The notes under the pieces are model-generated. The model made no database searches and was not told the DNA's origin. It saw only the letters and a program-made list of their open reading frames with translations. Position numbers and translations under genes: made by a program. Shown here one piece after another: positions 34,051 through 44,100 of a stretch of DNA of 64,000 nucleotides (positions are counted from its first letter, which is position 1; each line of letters starts with the position of its first letter). This DNA is from CAVRAW01 sp963716135 (lineage in GTDB: Bacteria; Planctomycetota; Planctomycetia; Pirellulales; JADZDJ01). The stretch is from NCBI GenBank assembly GCA_963716135.1, contig OY970289.1:2852001-2916000 (forward strand), read 5' to 3'.

Positions 34051-34647
34051 ATGCCGCTGGGCGTACAGTTCACGCAGGATGCAGCCGAGCGAATCGTTGC
34101 CGCAACCGCGAAAGTTGAACAGGGAAATGTCGGTTCTGGCTCGGCGGTCTTGCCGAAAAACGACATTCATTTGCGCGGCACCGAGAACTGGTGCTGGGGC
34201 AAAATCACTTCTGACCCTGACGATGACGGGCTATCGTCGTGGAAAGCGCAGCGATTCAAGGCAGATGGCACATTTGAAGATGACCCGCTTCAAAGTGAAT
34301 TCGATCACAACGCCTTTGAAGTAAACGGTGCTGCCGGTAACGGCCAATACTGCCGGATGATGTACGTCGGTGGCAGTTCCGCCGAATGGGTTTTCGCGGT
34401 GGGTGGCGGCGGTGGCGCACTGATTCTATTCGATCTCGATAGTGGCTTCACGTCCGGCACCACCACGGTGTCGGTCACAGTGAACGCACGCTCTGCCGGC
34501 GCTGGCGTCGAGATCAATGACAGCGTGGATGTCATCAACAATTTGAACTATTCGGGCAGCAGCGGTCAGAAGGGAATGGCGTGGAAGGATGACCAAGGCG
34601 TGTGGCACTTGTTCGCTCCTGTGTGCGCCGCAGGAGGCGGCGGATGA
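34051..34647 (+). CDS. Tail-region protein, unknown
   Basis: The 198-residue protein starts three bases after the previous stop. It opens PLGVQFTQDAAERIVAATAKVEQG, a helix common in virion proteins of planctomycete prophages, followed by a beta-rich body and a Gly-rich end (CAAGGGG). Its stop overlaps the Cys-rich gene (ATGA). Confidence 0.6.
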   Translation: MPLGVQFTQDAAERIVAATAKVEQGNVGSGSAVLPKNDIHLRGTENWCWGKITSDPDDDGLSSWKAQRFKADGTFEDDPLQSEFDHNAFEVNGAAGNGQYCRMMYVGGSSAEWVFAVGGGGGALILFDLDSGFTSGTTTVSVTVNARSAGAGVEINDSVDVINNLNYSGSSGQKGMAWKDDQGVWHLFAPVCAAGGGG

Positions 34648-36680
34648 GTGATTCTTGCGATTGCTGCCAGCCACAAAGTTGCGCTTGCGACACATGCACT
34701 GTCGCCGGGTTTACACAAGTCGTGGGAACGTGGGACAGTGACGGTTGCGCTCTCACGTGCGACACAGACGGTGGAATCATTCTCGGTTGCAAGGGGGCCG
34801 CAAACGTCACGCTGAATTCCGACGCCGGGATTCTCGTCGGCTACCACGACTCGACACACTTCACATATCTCGTCGTCACTTCGACTGGGTGGGAGGAGCA
34901 CAGCGTTAGCAGCGGTGTGGATACAGTCGTTGCGTCCAACGACTGCATGGAGTTGGAAGGCGACACACACCTAGTTCAATTCTGTAGCAATGTCGGTCAT
35001 GGCATTATGACCATCGACGGACAAATTGCTCTCGACGTTGGAACGTCTGGCACCAAGCCTAACACCTATGGTTTCTACGCGGTGACAAGTGCGGCGAGCA
35101 TTAGCACTGGCGATGAAGAAGGCGATCCTTGTCCGCCATGTGTATCACCAGCGTGTCGGCCCCGCGACTTTTTGGAACACAATTTCATCTATGTTGACTT
35201 CTCGGAATTCAGTGCAAGTAACGGTTACTGTTCCGCATGTGGCGACTATTTCAGCGGCGTTTATGAACTGGCCCTGCAACCGCAACTTGCTTCAGGTGGT
35301 TCAGTAACATGGCAATATTGCAAAAAGGATATCTGCTCATTCCCCGTCAGGGAATACGTTTGCGATCATTCCTGCTGCGTGCCCGGCGGTTGCGGAACCA
35401 ATAGTTGCAATTGTGACTGTTGTGATGAGGATGATTCTAGTTGTCTCAGGGGTGATCTAACTTATGTTGTAACTGTCACCGCCACTCTGTTGCCCGGCAA
35501 CGGCGCATGCCAGTGGCATGTGAGTTTCTTACTCGCTCCGTACTGCGGAGCGTCACACGCAGGCGATGACACCTACGGCGGCGGCGGCATCTGCGGATCG
35601 TCGGACAGCAAATCAGGTGATGGGACGGTTGTAAGTTGCAGCGACAGTGCCCCGCCCGGCTGCGGCCTGTACTACGGCGTCAGCTATGTCAGCCAAAACG
35701 AAAGATGCCCGCGTGGCTCGGAAGCCGGCGAAACGTCGTGGGTGCTTGGACTGATTGGCGACCCGTTGGCTCACGCCAACTGCGATGGTGGTTGTGATGG
35801 CGTGTCGTATCCCGACACCATCACAGTTTCGACGGATGGCTCGGCGGATCATACTGACAGTAGTTGTGTCGAGAGTTCCCAAAATTGGTACGTGTGGACA
35901 AGCTGCTTCACGCATCACACTGACGCCGGACCAGAGCATTTCACGATCTACGGCCAAGGCAACCAAGGCGTCAGCATCAGTGATGTCTACATCTTGGAAG
36001 GGCTGCCTGGTCCGCTAAGTAACGGTCGCTGTTGGAGATTAACCAACAAAGTTACGACTGAGCCGGGCGGGCAAATTTTCTCGCCAACGCTACGACAGCG
36101 GAAAATAAGTTGCGATGACACAAGCGCTCCGAGTTGTGTCTTGGCTGCGTGCTGCACCAACTTCATCGACTACGTGGACATCACGATTGGTCAGGTGACG
36201 CAAGGTGCAGTTGGTGCGCTCTGCCATGCCGTTTGTCGAGGAATCGCTTCCACCTATCGAATCTTCACTGACCCTGATTCCGAAGGCGATCAAGGCGGGG
36301 AAGGCGTACAGGACATTAGCTTCACTTGCTCGCTCGAACCGGGGCCACTGCCGTGCGGCTGCGATGGTGCCGACTTAGGCTGTGCCAAGTGCTTAATAGA
36401 CTCAATCGCAATTCAGTGGACGCTCTGCCACAACAATGACGGTTGCTGGCTCGACGTGCTGATTCAGGTGCTAGGCACGGATCAATACGGCAGTGTGAGC
36501 ACCAACGGTCAAGCACTCTATCGCACGTTTCTGACGACTGGCGATCCACCGATTGACTGTGCCGGTTCGTACACGCTCGATCGTGTATGGGAAACTGGCT
36601 TGCTTGCCGGCGATGAAACTGGTGATCCGTCGTCCTGCAAAATTCCAATTCAGATTACGGCAGTGATCGTTGACTTATGA
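34644..36680 (+). CDS. Large cysteine-rich virion protein, unknown
   Basis: ATG 34644 is chosen because it overlaps the previous stop (ATGA); an upstream start at 34602 is in another gene. The 678-residue product has roughly 50 Cys. It begins SDSCDCCQPQSCACDTC and has a dense CCVPGGCGTNSCNCDCCDEDDSSC block near residue 245. Between these are beta-type stretches such as GIILGCKGAANVTLNSDAGILVGYHDSTHFTYL, which look like a jelly-roll lectin fold. It is the last large gene of the tail block, so it may be a fibre or receptor-binding protein. No family is recognised. Confidence 0.65.
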   Translation: MSDSCDCCQPQSCACDTCTVAGFTQVVGTWDSDGCALTCDTDGGIILGCKGAANVTLNSDAGILVGYHDSTHFTYLVVTSTGWEEHSVSSGVDTVVASNDCMELEGDTHLVQFCSNVGHGIMTIDGQIALDVGTSGTKPNTYGFYAVTSAASISTGDEEGDPCPPCVSPACRPRDFLEHNFIYVDFSEFSASNGYCSACGDYFSGVYELALQPQLASGGSVTWQYCKKDICSFPVREYVCDHSCCVPGGCGTNSCNCDCCDEDDSSCLRGDLTYVVTVTATLLPGNGACQWHVSFLLAPYCGASHAGDDTYGGGGICGSSDSKSGDGTVVSCSDSAPPGCGLYYGVSYVSQNERCPRGSEAGETSWVLGLIGDPLAHANCDGGCDGVSYPDTITVSTDGSADHTDSSCVESSQNWYVWTSCFTHHTDAGPEHFTIYGQGNQGVSISDVYILEGLPGPLSNGRCWRLTNKVTTEPGGQIFSPTLRQRKISCDDTSAPSCVLAACCTNFIDYVDITIGQVTQGAVGALCHAVCRGIASTYRIFTDPDSEGDQGGEGVQDISFTCSLEPGPLPCGCDGADLGCAKCLIDSIAIQWTLCHNNDGCWLDVLIQVLGTDQYGSVSTNGQALYRTFLTTGDPPIDCAGSYTLDRVWETGLLAGDETGDPSSCKIPIQITAVIVDL

Positions 36681-37117
36681 TGCGCGAATGCGACGGCTGC
36701 ACGGTTTGTTGCACAGTTAAAAGCATCGACGAGCTACACAAGCCGACTTTCACGCGCTGCCCCAATGACTGCGGTGGCGCATGCGCAATCTACGGCAAGC
36801 ATCCGGCAAGCTGCCAAGCGTATTCGTGCTTGTGGCTGAAAGAGAAATTGCCGGAGGAATGCAAACCCGACAAATGCGGCGTGATGCTCGATTTTATTGG
36901 CGGCGTACTCCGTATTTATGAAATCGAGGCCGGCGCGTTAATCGAAACTGTGGAAGGTCTCTCGGTAACACTGAAGGAATTCCCGATTCCAAAAGCGGCA
37001 CGGGTGATGCTCTTTCCACACAATCGCCGTGTGCCGATTCGTGAGTTAATTATTCCGACGATGAACGGCAAGCCCCTGCCGGGCCGATGGGAATGGGGAA
37101 ACAATGAAATACATTGA
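36677..37117 (+). CDS. YkgJ-like Cys-cluster protein
   Basis: The 146-residue protein has CDGCTVCCTVKSIDEL, TRCPNDCGGACAIYGKHPASCQAYSCLW and a CKPDKCGVML segment. The CxxCCxxxxI...C..Y..RP..C..Y.C.W pattern is that of the YkgJ/CxxCxxCC zinc- or iron-cluster family, whose biochemical role is not settled. The start overlaps the preceding gene and the end overlaps the primase-like gene by 14 bases, so the two are coupled. Confidence 0.8.
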   Translation: MMRECDGCTVCCTVKSIDELHKPTFTRCPNDCGGACAIYGKHPASCQAYSCLWLKEKLPEECKPDKCGVMLDFIGGVLRIYEIEAGALIETVEGLSVTLKEFPIPKAARVMLFPHNRRVPIRELIIPTMNGKPLPGRWEWGNNEIH

Positions 37118-37835
37118 AGAATACATTGATTGGATCAAAGAACGCTTGGTTGTCCGCGACGACTTTTATCAGACCTGGCATCTCGATAAGAAGCGATGCC
37201 TGCCGGAGCGCAATCTAACCGACGACGTTTTGCTGAAGCACGTTCGCGGCGAAGAAATCGTTGTGCTGTATGCCAGCAGCGAGCGCGGCTGCAAGGCGCT
37301 GATGCTCGATATCGACAACCACACGGGCGATAAGGCGACAGAGAATGAAAAGCTGGCGTTTGATCTGTACGCGAAGGCCACACAGTATCAGCCGATCCTG
37401 GAACGCAGTAGCCCTGGTGGTTATCACCTGTGGATTCTGTTCAACGATTTTTGCGACAGCGCGGCTGCATATCAATTGGGTACATCGCTCGGCGGCTTCG
37501 TGATTCCCAATGCGAAGCCGATCAACCGGAATTATTTCGGGCTGGCTTACCGATTGCCCGGACCGCGATCCCCTGCGCAAGGATTGCCGTCCGCGATCTG
37601 GAGCGGAACTGACTGGGTTGAATGGGGTGACGACTTCCTTGACCTGATTACAACTCATAAGGGCGTCGATCCAATCGAAGCAGCGAAGCCCATTCCGATC
37701 GTGCCCAAGAAAAGTCGCGGCCTTGGCGACACGATCGCCAAAGTGACATCAGCGGTCGGCATCAAGCCGTGTGGCGGCTGTAAGCGGCGGCAAGAGAAGC
37801 TGAATGAAATGTTTCCTTATGGAAACGCGGTTTGA
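37104..37835 (+). CDS. AEP (TOTE-type) primase-like protein with phage C-terminal motif
   Basis: The 243-residue protein has a primase-type palm domain (~40-180): ALMLDIDNHTGD with the DxD metal pair, RSSPGGYHLWILF (the sGgyHlw nucleotide-binding block) and RLPGPR. The C-terminus carries GLGDTIAKVTSAVGIKPCGGCKRRQ, a short motif with CxxC found at the end of various phage proteins. It may prime or extend nucleic acids; its place at the end of the virion operon rather than among replication genes is odd. A bidirectional terminator follows. Confidence 0.75.
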   Translation: MKYIEEYIDWIKERLVVRDDFYQTWHLDKKRCLPERNLTDDVLLKHVRGEEIVVLYASSERGCKALMLDIDNHTGDKATENEKLAFDLYAKATQYQPILERSSPGGYHLWILFNDFCDSAAAYQLGTSLGGFVIPNAKPINRNYFGLAYRLPGPRSPAQGLPSAIWSGTDWVEWGDDFLDLITTHKGVDPIEAAKPIPIVPKKSRGLGDTIAKVTSAVGIKPCGGCKRRQEKLNEMFPYGNAV

Positions 37836-37858
37836 GAAATTACATTTTCTGGATATTG

Positions 37859-37890
37859 AAAAAGCCCGCTCGATTCCGAGCGGGCTTTTT
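37859..37890. terminator. Bidirectional terminator between virion operon and RHS cassette
   Basis: AAAAAGCCCGCTCG, loop ATTC, CGAGCGGGCTTTTT (37859-37890) is a perfect stem with A- and T-runs on both sides. It ends the plus-strand virion operon and the minus-strand RHS-immunity unit. Confidence 0.93.
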
Positions 37891-37933
37891 CATTTGCACA
37901 ATCGAGATTGACACTCGGCGATAGTCCTTACAT

Positions 37934-38161
37934 CTACGGAAAAACTGCGACTGTTCCTCGCAAAGAATTCTTTGTTAAGAACTGCAAGTCCTCCAAATGA
38001 ATGTGCTCCGTCTGTCCTTGATCTGGTAAATGCGCTAATTTTAAACATATTTCAGACAGTTTCGCTAAACCTTCACGAGTTCCATAAATTGACACCTCTG
38101 CATCTACACAACGTAGCTCTAATTTCCCAGTTTCAAATGACGGCACAACGAATGCTTTCAT
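37934..38161 (-). CDS. Putative immunity protein (Imm32-like) of the RHS toxin
   Basis: The 75-residue protein starts at ATG 38161, three bases after the RHS stop (TTG at 38164 is possible). It has VSIYGTREGLAKLSEICLKLAH and EHIHLEDLQFLTKNS, matching the GxxxGLxxLxxxxxxL ... HxHLxxxxxLxxxS layout I associate with immunity protein family 32. Small genes immediately 3' of RHS C-terminal toxin tips almost always encode the matching immunity protein. Both genes are read as one unit ending at the terminator at 37.87 kb. The family assignment needs a profile search. Confidence 0.75.
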   Translation of the reverse strand: MKAFVVPSFETGKLELRCVDAEVSIYGTREGLAKLSEICLKLAHLPDQGQTEHIHLEDLQFLTKNSLRGTVAVFP

Positions 38162-38164
38162 CAA

Positions 38165-41100
38165 TCACCACCAGTTCCAAAAATGCCAATGTCCCGGAGG
38201 CTTTCCATGATGCCCTGGGTCAACTCGGAATCCAACTCTCAATGTCCGGCTAATTATTCTGAATATAACACCGCTTTCCATAATAGTGACCTCAGGCGCT
38301 GCTGCGATACCAATAATGCATACCCCCGCAGTGATCGCTGCCCCTTTTGCAGTCGGTGAGTGTTTGAAAAAATATGACCAACCCGGCGAATTACCCTGAT
38401 CGACAGGTTGAAATACTCCTTGCCCGCCCGGTGGAACTGGTAACCAATGGGGAGTGCCCGGTCCAGGATAGTACCACCAACCCGAACCTGGCGATGCTGG
38501 GCCGGGAGGTGTCGGACGTGGCGGATGCACCTCATCCCAATCTCTGGCAATAAGGCCACTAGGATCAATCCAATTTGTTGTCGAATTGCCGACATAGCGA
38601 TACAGATTGGAAATGTCTCCCCTAAACCCGATCGGGTCCTGACTGAGCCAGCGACCGGTCGTAGTATCTAGCCACCTTTCTGTATTGTACTGCAAACCTG
38701 TTACCGAATCACGATACCGGCCTGTCCAGCCGAAGGCGGCTTCCACCGACGCAGTATTGAGACGATTGCCGAATGCGTCGTACTGAGCGTGATCGACAAC
38801 AGTCGTTTCGTCACTGGTTGAATTGTACGAGACGTAATCTCGCACCGTATTCAGATTATCGCCCAAGGCCCAGAGCACATTGCCGCTAGAATCTTCTTGA
38901 GCGAGTAGCTGATCGACTTCCGGCCCCCAGAGATAGCGGTTTTGAACGTCGCCGTTGTCGCTTAAGGTCTCGACGATCTGCATGCCATCGTAGATAAAAT
39001 GCTGCGAAACGCTTGCAGTTGAACTCGTACCTTCAAACACCTGTCGCCCGATCAAGCGATCGAAGGCGTCGTAGGCATACACCACCTTTTGGGTGACATC
39101 GCCAGCGTTGTCCTTCATCGTGACCGATGCTAGCCGATTGCGGAAATCCCACTCGTAATCTGTTTCATGGTCGTCGGCGGCATCGCTGCTGATGCGCACC
39201 TTGGAAATCAGGTTCCCATTGTTGTCGTACGTGTAATTGAACGTGCCGTCGGAATCGAGCCGGTTGTTCGCGGCCGTGCTGTAGCCGTCGTTCGTGCGAT
39301 TCCCATTGGCATCGTAGGAGTAATCTTCGTCGTCTAGCGACGCATAGTTGGCCCCCGTCAACTGCCCATTCGTGTCGTACGTGTAGCTGACGTTTTCATC
39401 GGTGTGGACCGAGTTGGTGAATGAAGTAACGCGATCGTTGTAGTAGCCCCAAGAATAGCCGGCAAAAACATTCCCGGAATTCTGCTCGTGCGTCAGACCG
39501 ATCAGCCGTTCGCTGGAATCGTAACTGTAGGCGCTTGTCGCCACAAGCTGCATCGGGTCGGTCAAACTAGCGTAACGGTTGATGGTGGTGAACTGACCGA
39601 CAGCGTTGTACGTGAAATCAATCCGCTTCTCTGCCACCGTGTTGCCGCCGGTAACGCCGTGCTGCTTAATCTGCGTCAGCAGATTCAGGGCACCGTATGT
39701 GTAATCATTCACAAAATCCGACGTGCTGCCGATGGTGGCGGCAAGCTGGGTGCGGTTGCCATTGTTGTCGAACGATTGCGCGAAGGTAATGATCGGCGCG
39801 AGGCCGGCGAGGGTTTGCACGATGCTGCTGACACGGCCCAGATTGTCGTAGGTGTAGCTGTAATCGGAGTTCGTGGTGTTGGTGACGGGCGAATAATCGA
39901 CCACCGAAGTCAGCCGGCTATTGGCGTCATAAGTATACGTGATCTCGCGCAACGTCGTGGCGGGCGCAGTGAGCGTCGTGAGCGTCACCCCGGAGGTCAA
40001 GCCCCAAAGCCAGATAGAGTAATCGGTTGTATTATCGACCGTGCCATTATGGTCGAGATCGGAAGTGCTGGTGATCGTTTGTGGGTCTGGATCGGTAAGT
40101 CCGGTGAGCCACAGGCTGTAGTCGGTGGTACTATCCACCGAGAAATTGCCGTCGGCATCGCCCGGAAGATTGCCGAAATAAAATACGTCCGGCGTAGAAA
40201 GGCCGGTGTTTTCGTTGGCCTCGACGGTGACTTGCAGCCACTCGAAAACTATGGCTCCGATTTCCCAGATGATGGTGACTCGGTCGGAGCCGTCCTTCCC
40301 GTCGCCGGGACGGATAGATATGTCGGGCGGGTTTTCAGTCTCAAGTGCATCCCAAGTGCTGGGATCGCTGGTATTGCCAACTTTGAACGTGAAATCGCTC
40401 GTTGTGAGATAGTAAGTCTCGCCATCGTGCGGCAGGCCGGCAATATCGATCATGATGCCGTTGATGCCCAAGCCGGTGTCGAAGAACTTGGCCGAATCGG
40501 CGGTTTCGCCGGGCAGCAAGACTTCCTTGTCGGGAGCGATGGCTCCGTCGTCCGCCGGGTTGGCACCCTCGGTGAAGTCGTCGAACAGCGAATAGTTATA
40601 AAACACGTAGCGCCCCACGACTTCGGGAGCGACGGTTTCCTGCTGCCAGATTTCTGAGGTCTGGCGATACAGGTTGTCGTAGGAGTAGCGCGTGATCCGG
40701 CCGCTACCGTCGATTTGCCACAGCAGATTCCCCACTGCGTCGTAGCTGTAATGTTGGTAATGCCCCAGCGTATCGAACTGCTCAACCACGCGGTTCAGAT
40801 CGTCGTAGCGCCATTGCGTGGTATTGCCATTGGGATCGGTCAGACTCGTGCGATTACCGTTGGCATCGTAGGTGTAGCTGGTGACGGGGCCGGCCGTCCT
40901 GATCGTGACCGAATCAATCGTCAGCACGCCTTCGGAATTGCCATCGCTGATTTCGACAGTTAGAGCGCTATTCTGCGGGAAGTATGCGCCAAGGCTTCTT
41001 TCCGCCGGGAACACCGCAAGATTTATGCTGGCATCAGGCGCGGCATTCAGATTCACGCTCCAAGTAGCCAATAGCGGCGCAGAATTGTCATCCCCGGCGT

Positions 41101-44100
41101 AGATGCGGAAGATTGCGTTGGAATCGTAGGCGGCAGGATTGCTCGAATTGGTCCACTTAATTAGCACTTCGTATTTCTGCGTGTCGTCCAAATCGGCGAA
41201 CGAGAATGTGGCAGTGGCACCATTGGAGCTTGCCACGTTGTTTGTCCAGCCGAGCGAAATATCGTTCGGTGTTAATGTCTGTTGTGTGAATTGAGTTGGA
41301 TTGGCAAGTGGCTGAATCGTTTGCACCAACTGATTCAAATTGTCGTAGACATACTTCGTAAAGTTGCCGCTGGAATCGGATTGCGCAATCGTGTTGCCGA
41401 CCGGATCATAGGCGATGTTCGTCGAAGAATCGCCTTGGTGTGCAAATGTGGTTTGGCCCAGCGAGTTGTAATTGTATTGCGACACAAGACCCATAGGGTC
41501 GGTTGCATATTGTGGCCGCGCAAGCCCGTCGTAAAGCGTAACGAGCGACACGTTGCATTGGCTTAATGCGCTGGCTGGGACTACCTCTTGCGAGCCTTCA
41601 CCGATTTGGTAACTGAGCTTCAGACCGCTGACGTTGCCATTGGTATCGGAGTAACCGGCCGCACTACCGTAGTTCAGCGTGATCGTATGCCAGCCGGCGG
41701 ATAGATACAGGTCATTTCCGTACTGAATATCCTCTCCAAAGTCGGAACTGCTGTAGTTGTTGACGAGCGTCGTACCATCAACTTGGAAAGTTGCACTTCC
41801 GATGTAGTTCAGCGTAAATATGACTTTGCCCGAATTTGGAACGTAAACTGCCCCAGTCCAAGTTGTTTGTGCAAACGAAGAGGTCGAAGGCGCAAAGTCG
41901 ATTGAGTTATCTACTCGCGTTTGCGACGGCGAGCCGTAAGTACCTGCCAAACCAGGATTGGTCAATTCGATCTGCTTCGTGATGCGGCCCATCGTGTCAT
42001 ACAGATACGCAGTAGTGTTGCCATTCGGATCGGTTTGGGATGACAGCCAGCCGAGATTGTTGTAGGCATACTGAGTGATCGGGCCTTCGGTGCGTGTTGG
42101 CGTGGCGACCGGATCAGCCACAGGCTGGATGACTTGGATCAGGCGGTTGTCGGCATCGTAGACGTAGGTGGTTTTATTGCCCAATGGGTCGGTGGTGCTA
42201 ACCAAATTGCTTGCGCAGTCGTATTTGTACTGAGTTATTGGACCGACCTGCACAAGCTTCACAGCGTCCACTACCAGGTCGCCGCTGCCGGTGCCCTGAT
42301 CCAGGACAACATTCAGCACCCCATCCGATGTTGAATACGCCCCTAGCGATTGCCACATCAGACTTCCGTCCCAAACACCTTGGGTCGCCTGGTTGAGATC
42401 GACCGGCAAGCTCGCCAAGACCGTGCCGGAAGAATCTTTCACTTGCCAGCGAGCATGGGAGTCGTAAGTGGTGGAAGTGGAACCCGGCACCCAGCGCACG
42501 AGCACTTGGTACTCGGTATCGGCCTGTGCTGTAAAAGCAAATGCGGCGCTAGCTCCAGCGCCAGAGATTACCATAGCGTCGGCATTGAGTGCTCCGCCGG
42601 TGGTGATGCTCGAATACGTGCCCGTGTAGCTGACGCCGCTGGCATCTTCGTCCTTGATGACTGACTGCGGCGACACGCTCGGATCAGCGACCGGCTGGAT
42701 TACCTGTGTAGCGCGGTCGCGCACGTCGTAGGTGTATTGCGTGGTGTTGGAAAGCGGATCGGTGACGGAGGTAAGGTTTCCGTTTTGATCGTAGGTGTAA
42801 GACCAGGTCGGACGAGCTTTAGGACCAGCACCATCGGGGTCCGCTCCGATCGTTTCAATTAAGCGATTTAGGTTGTCGTAGACATACTGCGTTTTGTTGC
42901 CGAGCGGATCGGTGACTTGAGTGATATTGCCGCGATCGTCGTACGCATACTGAGTAATGACGGCAAGCGCGGTGCCGTAAGCCTGGGTGACGCTTATGAC
43001 TCGATAACCGTCGTACTCGTAATGCGTGATATTGCCGCGCGCGTCGGTAATGTTTTCAATCAATCCGTTGGACGTGTACGAAAAGTATGTGTAGCCATCA
43101 GGGTCGGCGATATGGATGCTTTTCAAATCGCCGTAGTCCAGGTCGTACGTGTATGTAGCGGTCGAAACACCGTCGTTCGACGACTGAAGCAGCTTGACGG
43201 TCCCCGCATAATTCGTGGCTACGTCGTCGTAGGTCCAAGTTTGAAGGCCTGCCGGCGTTTCAATTTTGGTTAGATAAGTGCTTTCGTAACCGTGAGGGCC
43301 GTCATAGGTATAAGTGGTCGTGAGCACAGCGAAATACTCATAGCCCTCAGGCAGCGATTGCGGGTCATAGTTCGGATTTAATTGCGTGATGGTTTTCAGC
43401 AGGCCGCCAGTATTCGTATTTCCAACGTCGCCGTTTTCACCGACTGCATACGTATACGTAGTGGTATTGCCCAACGCATCGGTATACGACGTTGGATTTC
43501 CGTCACGGTTGCGCGTGATGTAGATGTCGTCGCCATAGACGACATCGTGTTCTACCGCATCGGAAGCCTTTACGAGCGGCGCGGGATTGGCTTCCGTACC
43601 TACGCCGCTGCTGGTATCAACGATCAGCAGTGCGGGAATAGAATTGATTTCAATCGTGCCACCGCAACGCTGAATAATCGCACTGACATGTCGGGTCCAA
43701 TCGTATTGCACGTCGGTTTCCAGTCCGCGCGGGTCGATTTCGCTCGTCAACAAGCCCGTTGTTGAGTCATAGCCGAATTGTGTAAACGGACTTGTTAGCG
43801 GACCATACGGACCGTCGGGATCGGGTTCAGTCACGGAGATCATATGTCCGGTCGAATCGTATTGATAGGCAATCGTGGTGGAGTCGGTGGGCGAAAATGT
43901 GCTCGTGATCGCAGACACCATTCCGGCGTCGTATGAGAAGATTTGTTCTACACCGTTCACGTTGTCTGTGATTGATTCGATGTCATCGTCGGCAGGCGCT
44001 GACCCGCCGTATGAATACTCGCGCAGCAGATTGCCATGCCGGTCTTGGCGTTTCAAAAGCAACCCTACAGAGTTGAAAACGTTTATGGTTCCGTCCTCAT

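Noticed and set aside
39488..40657. 389-codon plus-strand frame inside the RHS gene
   Set aside because: Antisense shadow of the YD-repeat coding strand; repeated GVV/RIVG text reflects codon bias of the repeats.
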